Of a stretch of DNA of 64,000 nt, positions 11,300 to 22,913 are shown piece after piece. Source of the stretch: Gracilaria gracilis. Lineage: Eukaryota; Rhodophyta; Florideophyceae; Gracilariales; Gracilariaceae. A program made the position numbers and the translations under genes. The stretch lies in NCBI GenBank assembly GCA_030374805.1, contig JARGSG010000225.1, positions 682,001 to 746,000 on the forward strand, given 5' to 3'. How positions within the stretch are numbered: the stretch's first letter is position 1; each line of letters starts with the position of its first letter. The notes under the pieces are model-generated. The model was not told where the DNA came from and ran no database searches. It saw nothing but the letters and a program-made list of their open reading frames with translations.

Positions 11300-12200
11300 G
11301 GGCTTGTGGGTGTGGGAAGTAATACTGAAAACGGATATGTCCCTTCAGTAGTATATGGTAATTCCATAAAGGCATAGGAGAGGTTCTTACGAACGGTTCA
11401 TGGGAAAACCGGGCGTTCCTATCACCGTAATCGCTTTCGCAAATCAGCAACGACCGATGAACGGCGCGGAACTCGTGGAATGGAGAGTGAACTGCTTCTG
11501 GAATCCATCGACTTTGCTTCAATGCCCCGACCTGATTCGGAGTGGGAGCCTGGTCTTCTTTTCAGAATATCTCGAGCACTAGAGATTCTCTCCCGATCTC
11601 ACACATTAGGTGCCACTGAGATACTCCTTCTCGGAATTCGAAATGTAAAGTCAACGCAACGCGCCCGCAGTTACTGCGGCGCTGTCGGTCGCGCGCGGCG
11701 CCCACGCACGACGTGGAGGAATGGAGGCGTGAAAAGTCAGCCGCGTCGCACCGCTGGTGCAAACGAGCGCGCCGCTAGCGAGCGCGCCCACGCGCCGTGG
11801 CTTGCTCCAGTCGCGACGGAGCGTTGCTGCTGCTTGACGCGGAAAGGAAGTGCATCAGTCAGCGGCGCATCAGGCAGTGGCGCAGCAGTAGTCAACGGGG
11901 CCTGCAACGCCGCTGCGCTGCGACGCCTGTGCGGCCGCGCAGCCGCCACCGTCTCCCCATCCCGCGTAGTGTCCGTGCCGCCCGCTTCGCCATGCGTCGC
12001 CGTCGCCAGTGCCGCCGCGCTCGCCGCGGTGGCCACGCTGGCCGCGCTCAACTCCGGCTGCCAGCCCCGCTTCAGGGGAGTTTGCAGATGGACATGAAGA
12101 GCAGCGGAGAGGAAAGAAAGGGCGAAGAAAAAGGGAGGGAGGCGCTAGCGACAGCGGTTACTCATCTCGTTGCTGCCGCTTGTACTTTGAGATTCCAATG
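11300..12200. other. Gene-poor stretch with a CpG-rich block
   Basis: From about 11645 to 12065 the sequence is very GC-rich and dense in CpG, with runs such as GCGCGCGGCGCCCACGC. Both strands show alanine/arginine-rich open frames that look compositional rather than coding. No domain is visible. The retained CpG contrasts with the stop-ridden neighbouring transposon genes. Confidence 0.45.
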
Positions 12201-12201
12201 T

Positions 12202-13005
12202 CTAGTCCTCGATGTTTTGGCTTCGATTGAGCCCCTTTTGTTGGCAGATATCGCGATGAGTGTCGCGTATGCACGCAAACATTTTTGTTTCCATCTCCTC
12301 TTGCTTCTCTTGAAGCGTAGAACTCATAAGCGCATTGATTTTCTGCTGTGCCTGCTGCTCTTGCTTTTCTCTCTGCAAGTGAGCAGCTGCAAGATCTCCG
12401 AGACACTGCGTCATTTTATTGACGCTTTATGTCAAATCAAGCTCCCTACGCTTCGCTGATGGCTGGTTACCGAGCCGCAATGCACGCTTAACTCTTGCAG
12501 GATTTCTGGCTGCAGTGCTGGAAGGACCTGCTTCGTGTACATCATCCACCTGTTCCACTCCTTCCACATCTACCTTACTGCTGAAGTTCTTCGACGCGAT
12601 TTTCGAAAGGATCTCTTTCTGGTGGTTCTTTGCTCTACGCACTAGCGGAGGGCATGTAGGGTCTCCTGTTCTCTTCTGAACGAAGACAAGGCGATCAAAC
12701 TTCTTCTTCAAACTGTCCTGTTTCCGGAATGGACGGACGTTTTCGCGCGCGTACAGGTTATAATGACGAAATACTCGAGCCCAACCATTGGAGTCGACAG
12801 GTTCATGCTCTTCTACAACGTCCAGAAGCTTACTAACATCAACATAGGTGTAGTTCCAAGTACCATCTCGATTACCAGATTTCTTTGAAGACTTGGTTGG
12901 AATACATTCTTAAGCGGCGTCGGAGTCAGATTGGCTTTTCTCCTGCGCTTCATTTTCCTCTTCGTTATTCAGCATTTGTTCTATGGCCAGTTGTGCTGGA
13001 TTCAT
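12202..13005 (-). pseudogene. Myb/SANT-like transposon DNA-binding protein, two in-frame stops
   Basis: From an ATG at 13005 a single frame encodes a short acidic start and then the SANT-like domain. It has NYTYVDVSKLLDVVEEHEPV, GWARVFRHYNLYARE, LKKKFDRL and TGDPTCPPLVRRAKNHQKEI. This W-V-YN, KF-L, TGDP-CPP-RRAK pattern is one I know from partners of PIF/Harbinger transposases, which bind element ends and bring the DDE protein to them. A linker and a glutamine-rich coiled coil (QREKQEQQAQQKI) complete it. TAA stops at 12910-12912 and 12412-12427 interrupt it without shifting frame. It faces the Harbinger transposase at 9342-10529, with a gypsy fragment between them, so both may belong to one element. 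Confidence 0.7.
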
Positions 13006-13569
13006 GGTCCAAGAAATCTGCTGAAACTGTGTACAGTTCGGCCGGAGTAGGAGGCGCATTGAGAGGCGAAGCCTTGTGCATCCTGAACAACAGTAGGACA
13101 CTCTACGAATACGATGCTTTTATCTGCATATGGAGAAAAAACCTACTGCACTTACACAGAGAATGGTGTAACTATAAAAGAGCTGTCCACGACAGAGCAA
13201 GGTCGTGGCCTTCACAGATTTGCGACGGTGGGAATTTTCGGACGTTCCCATTGCAGCTCAAACTTGTTATACTGTCAATCTACAACTTGTTCCATACAGT
13301 GATTGACGACTAACACCTGTACATTCAGAAGTCAACTAGTAGAGAAAGAAGTAAACGAAGTTTTTATATATTTACAAACTTTTATAACAGCATTTCATTT
13401 CAAATCTCATTTGGCGCCAAATTAGAACACGTTGGGCCAATCTGAAATGACAGTTAGCTAGATAGTCCTTTTCGGCATCAATCTGATCCTCAATGACCAA
13501 TATTATCTTTTCATAATGCCCAGACGAAAGCTTTAAACTGCCGAAGAAAACAATGTTATTCTTGCTAGC
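13006..13569. other. No gene recognised
   Basis: AT-rich sequence with short open frames on both strands and no motif. It probably holds the 5' flank of the SANT-like gene and the left flank of the Tc1 element. I could not find terminal repeats of either. Confidence 0.35.
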
Positions 13570-14259
13570 CACTCCCATTACCTATCACATCAAAAGATTG
13601 CGGACGCCATTAGACGTCACCGTAGGACCGTACAACAGATTTTGATGCGCCCTAAACCCTCACAGCAAAAGAAATAGAAGACTCGTAACCAAAAACTTTC
13701 TGAAAAGACAAAGAGGACTATAGTCCAAGAGGGCACAATGTACCAATTTAGTGGGAGACAAGTTCGGGAGAAGTATGGTTTAAATGGTATTGTTCGTTAC
13801 ATTCAACAGATTCTGGATAAAGTACGGTAGTTAAAGTAAAAGTCAATGGCAAAGTCAATATTATTACTCGAGCTCATAAAACGAAGCGGGTTTTGGTGGC
13901 TGGAGAAAAGTTACGTTTCGATTTCCTGAAGTGGAAGAAAGTCATCTTTTCAGACGAAAAGAAGTTTCATCGAGATGGTCCCAATAACCTTTCGTCTTAC
14001 TGGGATGATCTAAGGAAGAAACAGGAGGCCCTTTCACAGACGTATAATGCGGGGAGTTCACTGATGGTGTGGGCTGCAATTTCGTACTATGGACCTGGGC
14101 ATATGGCTGGTTTTGAGGGTCCTATCAATTCCACTACCTACACTGAAGTGTTAGAGAAGTACTTACTACCGTTTGCAGCTGAAGCGCTGGGAGAAAATTT
14201 GGTTTTCATGCAGGATGGAGCTAGTCCTCATCGTGCCAAGGCCACCACAAAGTGGTTAG
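13570..14259 (+). pseudogene. Tc1/mariner transposase, cut short by an LTR
   Basis: The start encodes paired helix-turn-helix material (HQKIADAIRRHRRTVQQIL, then SGRQVREKYGL). The catalytic domain follows, with KVIFSDEKKFHRDGP (first D), SLMVWAAISYYGPG and FMQDGASPHRA (second D). The frame then runs into a sequence starting TGTGGGG at 14260, the edge of the gypsy LTR, so the third acid and C-terminus are missing. Stops and a frameshift between about 13675 and 13860 also break the N-terminal part. The enzyme would have moved at TA dinucleotides. Its remainder is not found elsewhere in the window. Confidence 0.8.
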
Positions 14260-15073
14260 TGTGGGGAAAAGCCGGGGACGGAAAGAAAGAACACAAACCG
14301 CGCCAGCGGCTACGCACACAAGGTGTTCAGCCTTGCTCTCTATTGGGGAGGAGCAGTGGCCGAACCCTCCGATGAGGCCGACACGTGCCGGGCGTAACTC
14401 CGGGAGGCCTCTTCCTGACTTACAGACGGAGGTTGGGGGTGGCGATCGGGGTGCCAAACGAATGGAATCCACTGGGTGTGGCGTATCCCGTAGCAAAAGG
14501 GGCGAGATAGAAGGTAGCAGAATTAGCCGCACTGCGGAGCACAGACTCGTGAGAGCGGGGAATAATCCCGAGACAAAAAGGGCAAACCTGTACAACAGGG
14601 CGAAGTGTAACGAGGCCGTAAGACGGAAAAACAGAAAGAGTGTACGAAATAATGGTAAATAAAAGGCCGTAACGACGGATCGGTGCTTCTTAGTGACGGA
14701 GGTGGACAACTTTTCCGGATAAGCGGCGGTGTTTTCCGAGAATGGGGCAGAAGACCGTGCGCAAGCGGAACTCAAGGTAGAGCCAAGGCCTCCTTGAGGT
14801 TTCCTTCCCGTACAGTGGCGGCAAGTGCCACCACTTATATACGGCTGACAAATATCACTAAAACATCTAAGTACCCGGCACGCCGGCCAACAATACCCAC
14901 TTGTACCTCCGTGGCACTCTTGCAACGGCGCATCCGGTAATCGGGCGCGGGCACAGACGTGTGACGCCAATCCTACCCTTCATAGGCAGATCCCTAATCC
15001 GGGCTAAATTGGCAAATAGACTTCATAATAGTAGGAAGTTCAGCCCAAAATAACAACCGATATATGAGTAACA
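14260..15073 (-). repeat. 3' LTR of the gypsy fossil with adjoining polypurine tract
   Basis: On the minus strand it starts TGTTACTCATATATCGG and ends CCCCACA, so it has TG and CA ends. A purine-rich tract (GGGATTGAGGGGGA) lies immediately before it, as expected for plus-strand priming next to a 3' LTR. A TATATAAG box lies within it near 14830-14840. The left flank at 14255-14259 is the cut Tc1 gene; the matching duplication on the far side is not in the window. Confidence 0.65.
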
Positions 15074-15129
15074 TCCCCCTCAATCCCTGCCAAGGGCAAT
15101 TGCTCTACAGCTAGCTGAGCACAATGTAA

Positions 15130-15890
15130 CCCTATTGCATTGGCCTGTAGTGCAATGCCTTTGGCGGGAAAAGCGTAACCGCCACGAAGATGTTTGGGAT
15201 CTTCCTCTCGGGGCGGTAGCACAGCGAACGGAGCACTCCGGGAATGACACGACTAGCCGCATGTAAACCGAGGTCAAACCGTCACGACAAGCGTCGGAGT
15301 GTACAATGCGGACCGAGTACCGTGTAGGGACACGTGCGAAGAGCGGTCTCAAGACTGAGCCTCGTAAGAGTGGAATGGCGACGACACGATGTCGGACGGC
15401 GAGCCTCTTGAGATTGGGCAGTAGAACAAACCGAAAAAGGTGCAAAGGGGTCCACAAGAGTAGGGATAGGTGCGTAACACACAAACGAAACCCAATACTG
15501 GGGCGAGTATAAGACAGTAGTCAGGACGACACACACACGCAGTGGTAATACTCTAAGCGCCACAAGGGTGGGTAACTATAGGTGAACAACGCGGTTGTCA
15601 CTTCACTTGGAGGTGAACAGTCTGCAAAGGCGTGATAGTTAGAGCCAGGGGGCCCGTGCTCGACAAGGGTAATTGAATGAGGGAGCATAGCTCAACCTAC
15701 TAAGTAGGGGGCTCGGCGCGGCCCCTGACAGTAGGCGCGCCGGCCAAATAAAGTATCAAATATATCTAGTAAATACAGCAATGCTGGTGGCGTCGCCTCC
15801 TGGGTATCCGTGCAACACGTGTTCCCGTCACACCCCCTGCGCGGTAGCTCAGGACGTGCACCTCACGTGTACCACCTCAGAAACCGTCCG
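15130..15890 (-). repeat. 3' internal region of the gypsy fossil
   Basis: This non-coding stretch lies between the LTR and the antisense frames. It is present a second time, inverted, at 10545-11295. Sequence identity between the two is high over several blocks of 50 bases or more. Confidence 0.7.
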
Positions 15891-18023
15891 AGCGCCACAC
15901 CCAGCCAGCGGCGGTACAGCTCATATATAGACTCCACGCTTCAATGCGGAAAATTTACTAAGTCCTCAAAACCTCCTGTTACGAGTGTCGTTCTTCATAT
16001 CTCCCTCCTCAAGAGCGAAAACAACGCCGCGATAGTGGGTCGAGCTCCGAACGTCGGGCATAAAAGCGCAATAAGTAGTACCTCAGATGCCCTCTCGCCT
16101 TGCGAAGACGAACGCACACAACTTTTCAACACTCCACTCGCTCCTGCGACGATCTCTACTGTTCCCAACAGCTCTTCTCTCACTCTTGAGCTCCACCGAA
16201 TCAAACTCCCTCCGACTCCTCGGGTTCCACGCTCAATGAGCGGTCAGCAACCTAACCAGGGATTCTTCAAGGGTTTCCGGTGAGCTTCTCTTCCGCAGAG
16301 CGGCAACGCCTTGGGCGCATCTAAGTCGAACAACGCCGGTGGCGGATACATTCACCCTGTCGGACGCGTGCCTCAGGGGCATGTCATGCAAGCGATGCCG
16401 TGACCGACCTACAACCATCTGGTCGGGGTGAACCCGCGCCTCAACGCGACAGCCTTCCGGAACGCTCCATTGTTCCACCCAACAGCCGTTTTTAACGAGA
16501 CACTCATCGGGTCATATGTCGACGAAAATGATCTCCTTCCCGGTAACCTACCGTGGGTTGTCAACAACTCGTGCGATTGGCGACGACTCATTGCCGTTCC
16601 GCCCGACGCGGTGCTGAGGCGCTCCAGCGAATCGCGGGGTCCCGCTCAGGCGGCATTGGTCTGTCTTGGATATGCACGGCAAGGCCGGGCGAAATTCGAG
16701 TTCCCAACCCCTGATACCATCAGCTTCAATCTCCGGTTGTACCGTACGCACTGCGAGATTTCGTACTGCGACCGCCTGCTGGAAATCGAAACATATTCTT
16801 GGCGAGGAAGAACTACTGTACGCCAAGCGGCGGTGTGTTGGATCTATCCTATCCTCCGAGCGGAGTTCGGATATCTTCGACGGGAATCCTGTCCGCGGTG
16901 GTTGCAGAACTTCATTTGCGATGAGCGGCGCGCTCGTTCCCGATTCGGATTTCTCGTCTCGTATGAAAATACGGAGTTTAATCGAATCCGCCATAGCCAC
17001 CGGCAGAACCGTTACGTTTCCATTCCGACATGGTGGATCGCGGTTGAAGTATGCCGGGAGTGCTACGTTAAGCTCCTTCCTGTCATTTCCTACCTGGGCT
17101 CCTACCTCATCGAGGATCCGTATTCTGGAATGTGGTCCGTAGTGCTCACCGAATGGGCAGTCCGCACAACGGCCTTTCTCCTATGGGAGGCTTTCGACCA
17201 GTATCGCGTGTGGTATATCCTGCCGCGCTTGCGCGCGGCCATCCGGGAACTTGATCTACGAATCCCTCTTGGAGGTGAAAACAACGCCGAGGAAGTTCGT
17301 GGTTTGCTCGATGTGGTCGACCGTGTGGATTGGGCTAGTGTGCCCTTCGCTCAAAGTAGACGCGGCCATGAGGATGGGGGTTTCGACCGGTCTCCGCAAC
17401 GACTCACGCCATTTGCGGGTGACTTCATCTTCTTCAACCCGTGGTAGGTGCAAGAGATAACCGCTACTGAGGCGGCCGCGCTCCGGGTGGCTCCGAGATA
17501 TATCCCTTATGGGCATCCAGTTGGCTTCGTCGACGCGGACGACCTCTACCATGCCTACGGCGGCGACGACGACCAGTGGATAGACGGAGAGTCCCAAATT
17601 GAGCCGAGTGACGAGGTCATGGAGGTCCAGCCTTTCGCTACGGCGGCGAACAACGGGTCGAACGACGCGGCGGCGCCGTTGACCAACAATACGGCTGCGC
17701 CGAAACCTTCAAAGGTGGCTGCGGTTGTGGCAACTCTACCGGACGAGCCGGAGGTGATCGAGGTACCGGTGGCTTCCTCAGGTGAGGATGCTAACGAAGC
17801 CACGGTCATCGCGCAGTTCCTCCACGGAGCGGGCTTGTCCGCGAATGTCGCGAGTTGCAACCTCGATGCGATGAAGACGCCCTTGCGGCTCGCCTTGCCG
17901 GCGGATCTAATCCCAGTAATGAGGAAAGCGGCGAGGGTGCTCCGGGTAGCTCCAACCAGGAATCTGGGATCTAGTCTTCTCTTCCTCATGATTCCCGCAA
18001 AGCGGTGGTGTCGTAGGGACTAG
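15810..18023 (+). other. Antisense open frames between pol and 3' LTR of the gypsy fossil
   Basis: On the strand opposite to pol lies a series of open frames: a serine/proline-rich start, a 339-codon middle (16428-17447) rich in W, C and aromatic residues, and an acidic/alanine-rich end (17448-18023). The middle has balanced amino-acid composition and reads like real protein, but I recognise no domain. Some plant gypsy elements are known to carry extra antisense frames between pol and the 3' LTR. This may be a similar accessory gene, or a nested unrelated gene. It is broken. Confidence 0.45.
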
Positions 18024-18143
18024 CCTTGCTGGCCAACAAACCTACTTCCGTCTAAGACGTATTGCTTCCTTTCAGAAGTGTTCCTTCTTTTTCTTGCTTC
18101 CAGTTCTCCTGCTCTGCTTCAACTTCCTCCCCTTCGGGGCGCA

Positions 18144-19103
18144 CTATCCCACTTGGGCGTTTTCGATCGTAGCCGGGAGTCCCGTGAGAGTAACCCGATG
18201 GTACTGCACCACTTTAGATCGTGGAAGATGCTCAATGGGCTCATCAGAGCCAGCCTCGGATGGAAAGCCGCACCAACGGACGAGATACTGTATGTACCCC
18301 ATCAGGTGGTAAGAATGCTCCACGATGTGGTCAACTATAAACTCTTTTTGGAAGACTTTCCGGCCTTGCCGTGTTGTCACGACATCAGTGGGCGGCTGAG
18401 AGGCCTCTATATCGGCGATGGGTGCGTTCTGGTGATACCGAGTGGTGTCCCCGGTCTCGCTCGTGCAGTCGTTTCCCACGGTTCGGTCAACGGTCAAGCG
18501 CCTCGCTGTTCCGTGAATCACGTTCCCGCGTGTCAGTGTAGATTCTTTCCCGGCGGGGGTGCCTGGTGATCGTACCGCGAGCTTGTGTGTTGGAGGCCGT
18601 TCCGACGGTGGTGGTGTATCCATCTGACGCGGCAAAGTTGGCCGTTGGCGAGCTTCGACCGTCTTCACCGTGCGTGCACGTGACGATAGCAACGGTTGGC
18701 TGTGAGTGCGCTTCGCTGTGGCGTGTTCCGCCTCCCTGTTTACAAGAGTTGGCGCAGTAACTTGCGAGCTCGGGTCCCCGGTTGAACGTTCATGTTGCAC
18801 AACTGTGCTCCGTGTGACACAAATAGGGCTTCCATGGGGGACACTTGGCAACGTATCCACGGTGTGGCCCGCCTCGGGTGCGGTTGGCTCTTGCGTTGCT
18901 GACGTAACTTCTCCGTCCTGGACGTGCGAGCCCACCTGCGCCTCGGGCGTTGTGCCAGTATCAGGCGCGGGGCTCCGTTCTTGGAGTGCCTTACTCGGTG
19001 TAGACAACGGCTTCACCGGCATAGACTGAACGTATTCGGTGCTCTTTCGCACTACGGGGTCGTCAACTAACGAGTCTGCTGCGCCATGTCCCTGGGGTGG
19101 CAA
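18144..19103 (-). pseudogene. gypsy integrase tail and chromodomain (fossil)
   Basis: A proline/serine/threonine-rich tail leads to a chromodomain near its C-terminus. It carries VDHIVEHSYHL, YLVRWCGFPSEA and a final EPIEHLPRSKVV. Chromodomains of this class steer integration toward marked chromatin. It belongs to the gypsy fossil at 14260-23647. Confidence 0.75.
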
Positions 19104-19645
19104 CTCGGTATACCGGGGGCTCAGAAGGGCTGCTCCGGTACAGTTGTCCTGTCATTATCCCGTGTAGCATATGATTCAACACGCGAAGGCGCGGAATTAT
19201 CCATGCGATGGCGATGACAGGGCTCCACCCCCTCCTTAGATGGAGTGGTATGGGGTGGCATTGACGACGCGCCGAGAGCGCGAGTGATTACGCCGCGTGG
19301 CGGAGACGAATTCAACGCAGGACCAAAGCGGTCAGGATCCGATAGAATCGGCAAGTCAGAGAGTCTCCTGTTCGGGTGCGACAACTCTGTCGGGCAAACC
19401 AAACCAGTGGGGCCTGTGGGTTCTATCTCCGCTGTAGCGGTCGAGGGCTCACCAGTACTGTGGGCATCCTTCGGCGGGGGTGCAAACACCATGCGGTCGC
19501 GAGAAATGCGTTCATGATTTTGATCCATCTCGAGAACGACAGTGTCGGGTTCAACCGCAATCGTCTTGAACGGTCCGTCCGCGACGGGTGAGAGTTTGTG
19601 GCGCTTCCCCTTGCTTGGGTTCCAGTATTCCTTACGGATGAAAAC

Positions 19646-20824
19646 CTAATCTCCTGCTTTAAGAGTCGGCGGCTTGCTTGGTGCTCGCGTGTCGAAATCA
19701 CGCTTATAAGCGACTTGTGAGCGGGCCATTGACCGTCGTGCGGCGGGGACCAGCTGTGAGAGCCACGACTTCCAGTCGTCATGGTATCCCTTTATAGAAG
19801 GAAAATGATCCAGCGTAGGCTGTGTTTCGAGTGCCACAGGTGGTGGAGTGCGAAAAAGAACCAGGTCAAATGGATTAAGCCCCGTTGTACGGTGTACCTG
19901 AGTATTATGCGCAAAGGTTAGCGCATCGGTGAACAAGTCCCACGTAGTGGGGTGATCAGCTCCGTATGAACGGAGAGCGGCCAACAGTGTCCGGTTAAAC
20001 CGCTCAGCCTTCCCATTACACTGGAGGTGGTAGGTGGTCGTAAAGAGATTCTTGACGTCCAGAATTCTGCACACATCCCAGAAAAACCGATAGGCGAACT
20101 GTTTCCCGTTGTCGGGGAGTAGGTTAACCGGCGGACCGTAGACAAATGCCCATTGAGTTCCAAAGGCTTGCGCCACCGTCAACGACGAGATTCTGCGCAA
20201 CGGTAAAGTACGAACAAGTTTCGAAAAACCGTCCGTTATTACGAGTAAGAACTTATTGCGGCGCTTAGTAGCGAGAAATGGGCCGAGGATGTCGATAGCT
20301 GCGAACTATAGTGGCGCCTATGCGGGTAACAGTTTCAACTTCGTCGCATGGTGGCGGAGCTTGACGAGATTCCGAACGCACTCGGTGCAGAACCGCACAG
20401 TTGCGTAACAGTCTACAACAATGGCTGTCCAATAGAACCTCCTGCGGAGGGTAAGGTAAAGCTTCCTTCGACCCACATGGCTACTCAGCTTGAAGTAGTG
20501 CGATAAGTGTAGTACCCTCGACCGTAAGGCGTGTGGTAATACTATCTGTGGAGATCCGGTCACCGTGCGAACGAGATATTCAGCGTCATTCACCTGAAAA
20601 GGGAGGTTAGATCCTCCATTGAGTTGTGCTCGAATCTTCGTGCAATAGGGATCTCTGTACTGTTCTCTAATCATCTCTTCCGTCTTGACGGGCACAAAGT
20701 TCCCTGGTGGGGGTTTTTTTGGTTCGCTGGCAGCTAGTAACTCATCCAGTTCCTGTTCCAACTCCGTATCATCGTGCAAGTCCTCTTCTACGTTCTTTTC
20801 TTCGCCCAGCGAGGTATCTTCCAT
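19646..20824 (-). pseudogene. gypsy integrase: zinc-finger and catalytic core (fossil)
   Basis: The HHCC zinc-binding region (LHLSHYFKLSSHVGRRK, then CTECVRN) is followed by core features such as NLLPDNGKQF and HLQCNGKAERFNRTLL, and by a GPY-like linker region toward the chromodomain. The parts are in normal Ty3/gypsy order. It is broken. Confidence 0.8.
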
Positions 20825-20962
20825 CGTAAAACAGGGAATCTACTCTTCATCGACGGGTAGAGCCTCCCCCGTGGTGGATAGCCGTGAAAGCGCGTCTGCG
20901 TGCTTGTTGTTGACGCCCTTCTTGTAGGTGACGTCAAAGTCGAAGTCTGCAGGGCGCAGTCT

Positions 20963-22485
20963 CTACCGCATTAAGCGGCCAGAAGGCTCCGATATGGAGA
21001 GTAGCCATCGTAACGATGAGAGATCCGTGTAAACGGTGAAGTGCGCGCCCATTAGATAGGGACGTAGCGTACACAGCTCCCATACCGTGGCGAGGCATTC
21101 CTTCTCCGAAACGGAGTAATTCTTCTCATGCACGTTCAACGAACGGGACCAGTATCTAATTGGCTTGCGTTCCCCCTCTGGGGTGGTCTGAAACAAAGCA
21201 CCACCTACCTGGTAGTCACTCGAATCCGTATCAATGGTGTAGGTAAATCCCGTCTTCGGCAGCGATAGAACCGGTGCTGAAGTAACTGCCTCTATGAGAG
21301 AGTTAAAGGCTTCCGTCTGAACGGGTGTGAACGGCTCCAGCTTCGGCGGTTGTCCTCTCCGCAATAGCGCGTTGAGGGGTGCCGCACTGTCTGCGAAGTT
21401 GAGAATAAACCGTCTGTAGACGTTAACCAATCCAAGAAAGGATCTCAGTTCGGTTTGCGTCCGGGGTTTCGTTGCCTGCTTCAGCGACTTCACTCCAGCT
21501 TCTTCGATCATGACTGGTCCAGGATGGATTATGTGACCCAGATACTTGACATAAGGTAGCCATTATATCCCTAACATGGGTGAGGTGATCATCCAGATTA
21601 TCTAAGAAGACGATGATGTCGTCGAGGTAGACGAGACACGTATGCCACTTGAACCGGGCCAGTAGGATATCAATAGCACGCTGAAAAGTAGCGGGAGCGT
21701 TGGTCAAACCAAAGGGCATCCGTTTGAAACGGTAGAGGCCAGAATGACAGACAAAGGCAGTCTCATCACGGTCCTGATCTCTGACAGGCACGAGCCAGTA
21801 TCTCCAATTAGCATCTAGTGCCGTGAATAGGGTCGCATTTCCGAGTGAATCGATGTATTCGTCCGTACGTGGGATTGGGTATACGTCCTTGACGGTGACA
21901 GCGTTCAGCCGACGGTAGTCGATGCAAAAACGCCAGGAACCATCCGGTTTCGGTGCCAGCACGACTGGAGATGCCCACAGCGAATGTGTCGGTTCAATGA
22001 CGCCTGCGCGGAGCATTTTATCCACCTGGAACTGCTCTTTTTCTCTAGCTTTAGGCCCTGCCCTGTAGGGGTGTTGGGCTATCGGCCAAGAGTTCGGGAG
22101 CAAATCAATGCGGTGCTCCGTGGCATCTATCTCTCCGAGCGAACCGTCCCACATAGTGGTGAACTCACGAAACATCTCACCCAGTTTCTCGCGGTGTGAC
22201 TCCGGAACATGTCCGAGATCGAGGTCCTTCAACTCCTTCACTAGGTCCAACCGATCATAACTCGTTGTGACTCGATTGTTCTCTGTGTTCGCAGTAGCGT
22301 TTCCCGAGCCACTCGGTGCTTGAGTTTCGACCTCCCCCCCATCCTTAGAGTGAGCGAGACCGAGGACATCGGCGGCTGTCATCTTCGTTGGTACCAACGC
22401 AGTTGGGTGAGACATAAAAGAGCGAATGACTTGGGTTTTCACCAGATAGTGGGTTGTTTTGCCAAGATTGGCAATCAGCACGTAA
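20963..22485 (-). pseudogene. gypsy reverse transcriptase and RNase H (fossil)
   Basis: Reverse transcriptase signatures include WASPVVLAPKPDGSWRFCID, YPIPRTDEYI, RMPFGLTNAPATFQ and the YLDD active site. RNase H follows with TIDTDSSDYQVGGALFQ, YWSRSLNVHEKNYSVSEKE and VYTDLSSLRWL. The region is cut on its 5' side by the MITE at 22486-22852. It is broken. Confidence 0.9.
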
Positions 22486-22852
22486 CGTCTATGTTCTCGG
22501 AAATGGAATTTCACATTCAAAATTGCTAGTTTTGGTGACCGATTATCTGGTGACTTTTTCCAATTTTTTTTCGATATTTGGGTTGGGCATGAGGAAATAT
22601 GTATTTAGTGTGCTGATTTGACATTCAAAATTTGCAGTTCTGGAAATTCCCCAGTTCCATAACTAGCATATTTCAAATTCTAAAACTGGCGAATTTCCAG
22701 AACTGCAAACTTTGAATGTCAAACTAGCACACCAAATACGTATTTCTTTATATCAAACCCAAATATCGGGAAAACTGGAAAAAGTCACCAGATAATCGTG
22801 GACCAAAACTAGCAATTTTGAATGTGAAATTCTATTTCCGAGAACACAGACG
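22486..22852. mobile_element. Foldback MITE sharing ends with the 26-kb element (367 bp)
   Basis: Almost the whole element is one inverted repeat: the left arm starts CGTCTATGTTCTCGG and the right arm ends CCGAGAACACAGACG, and the arms pair for well over 100 bases. AA flanks both sides (22484-22485 and 22853-22854), an apparent 2-bp target duplication. Subterminal copies of CTAGTTT/AAACTAG occur in both arms. The 26-kb element begins with CGTCGGTGTTCTCGG and has the same CTAG motifs, so this looks like a non-autonomous relative. It is inserted in the gypsy pol. Confidence 0.8.
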
Positions 22853-22913
22853 AAAACGGGTTATCCGGTTCCACTTGGACTACACCATTGGCAATGGCAA
22901 GAGTGTATTTATC

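Noticed and set aside
11737-12051. Alanine-rich minus-strand frame
   Set aside because: It is a by-product of the CpG-dense block; composition only.
14221-14970. 249-codon minus-strand frame
   Set aside because: It lies within the LTR and has no protein motif.
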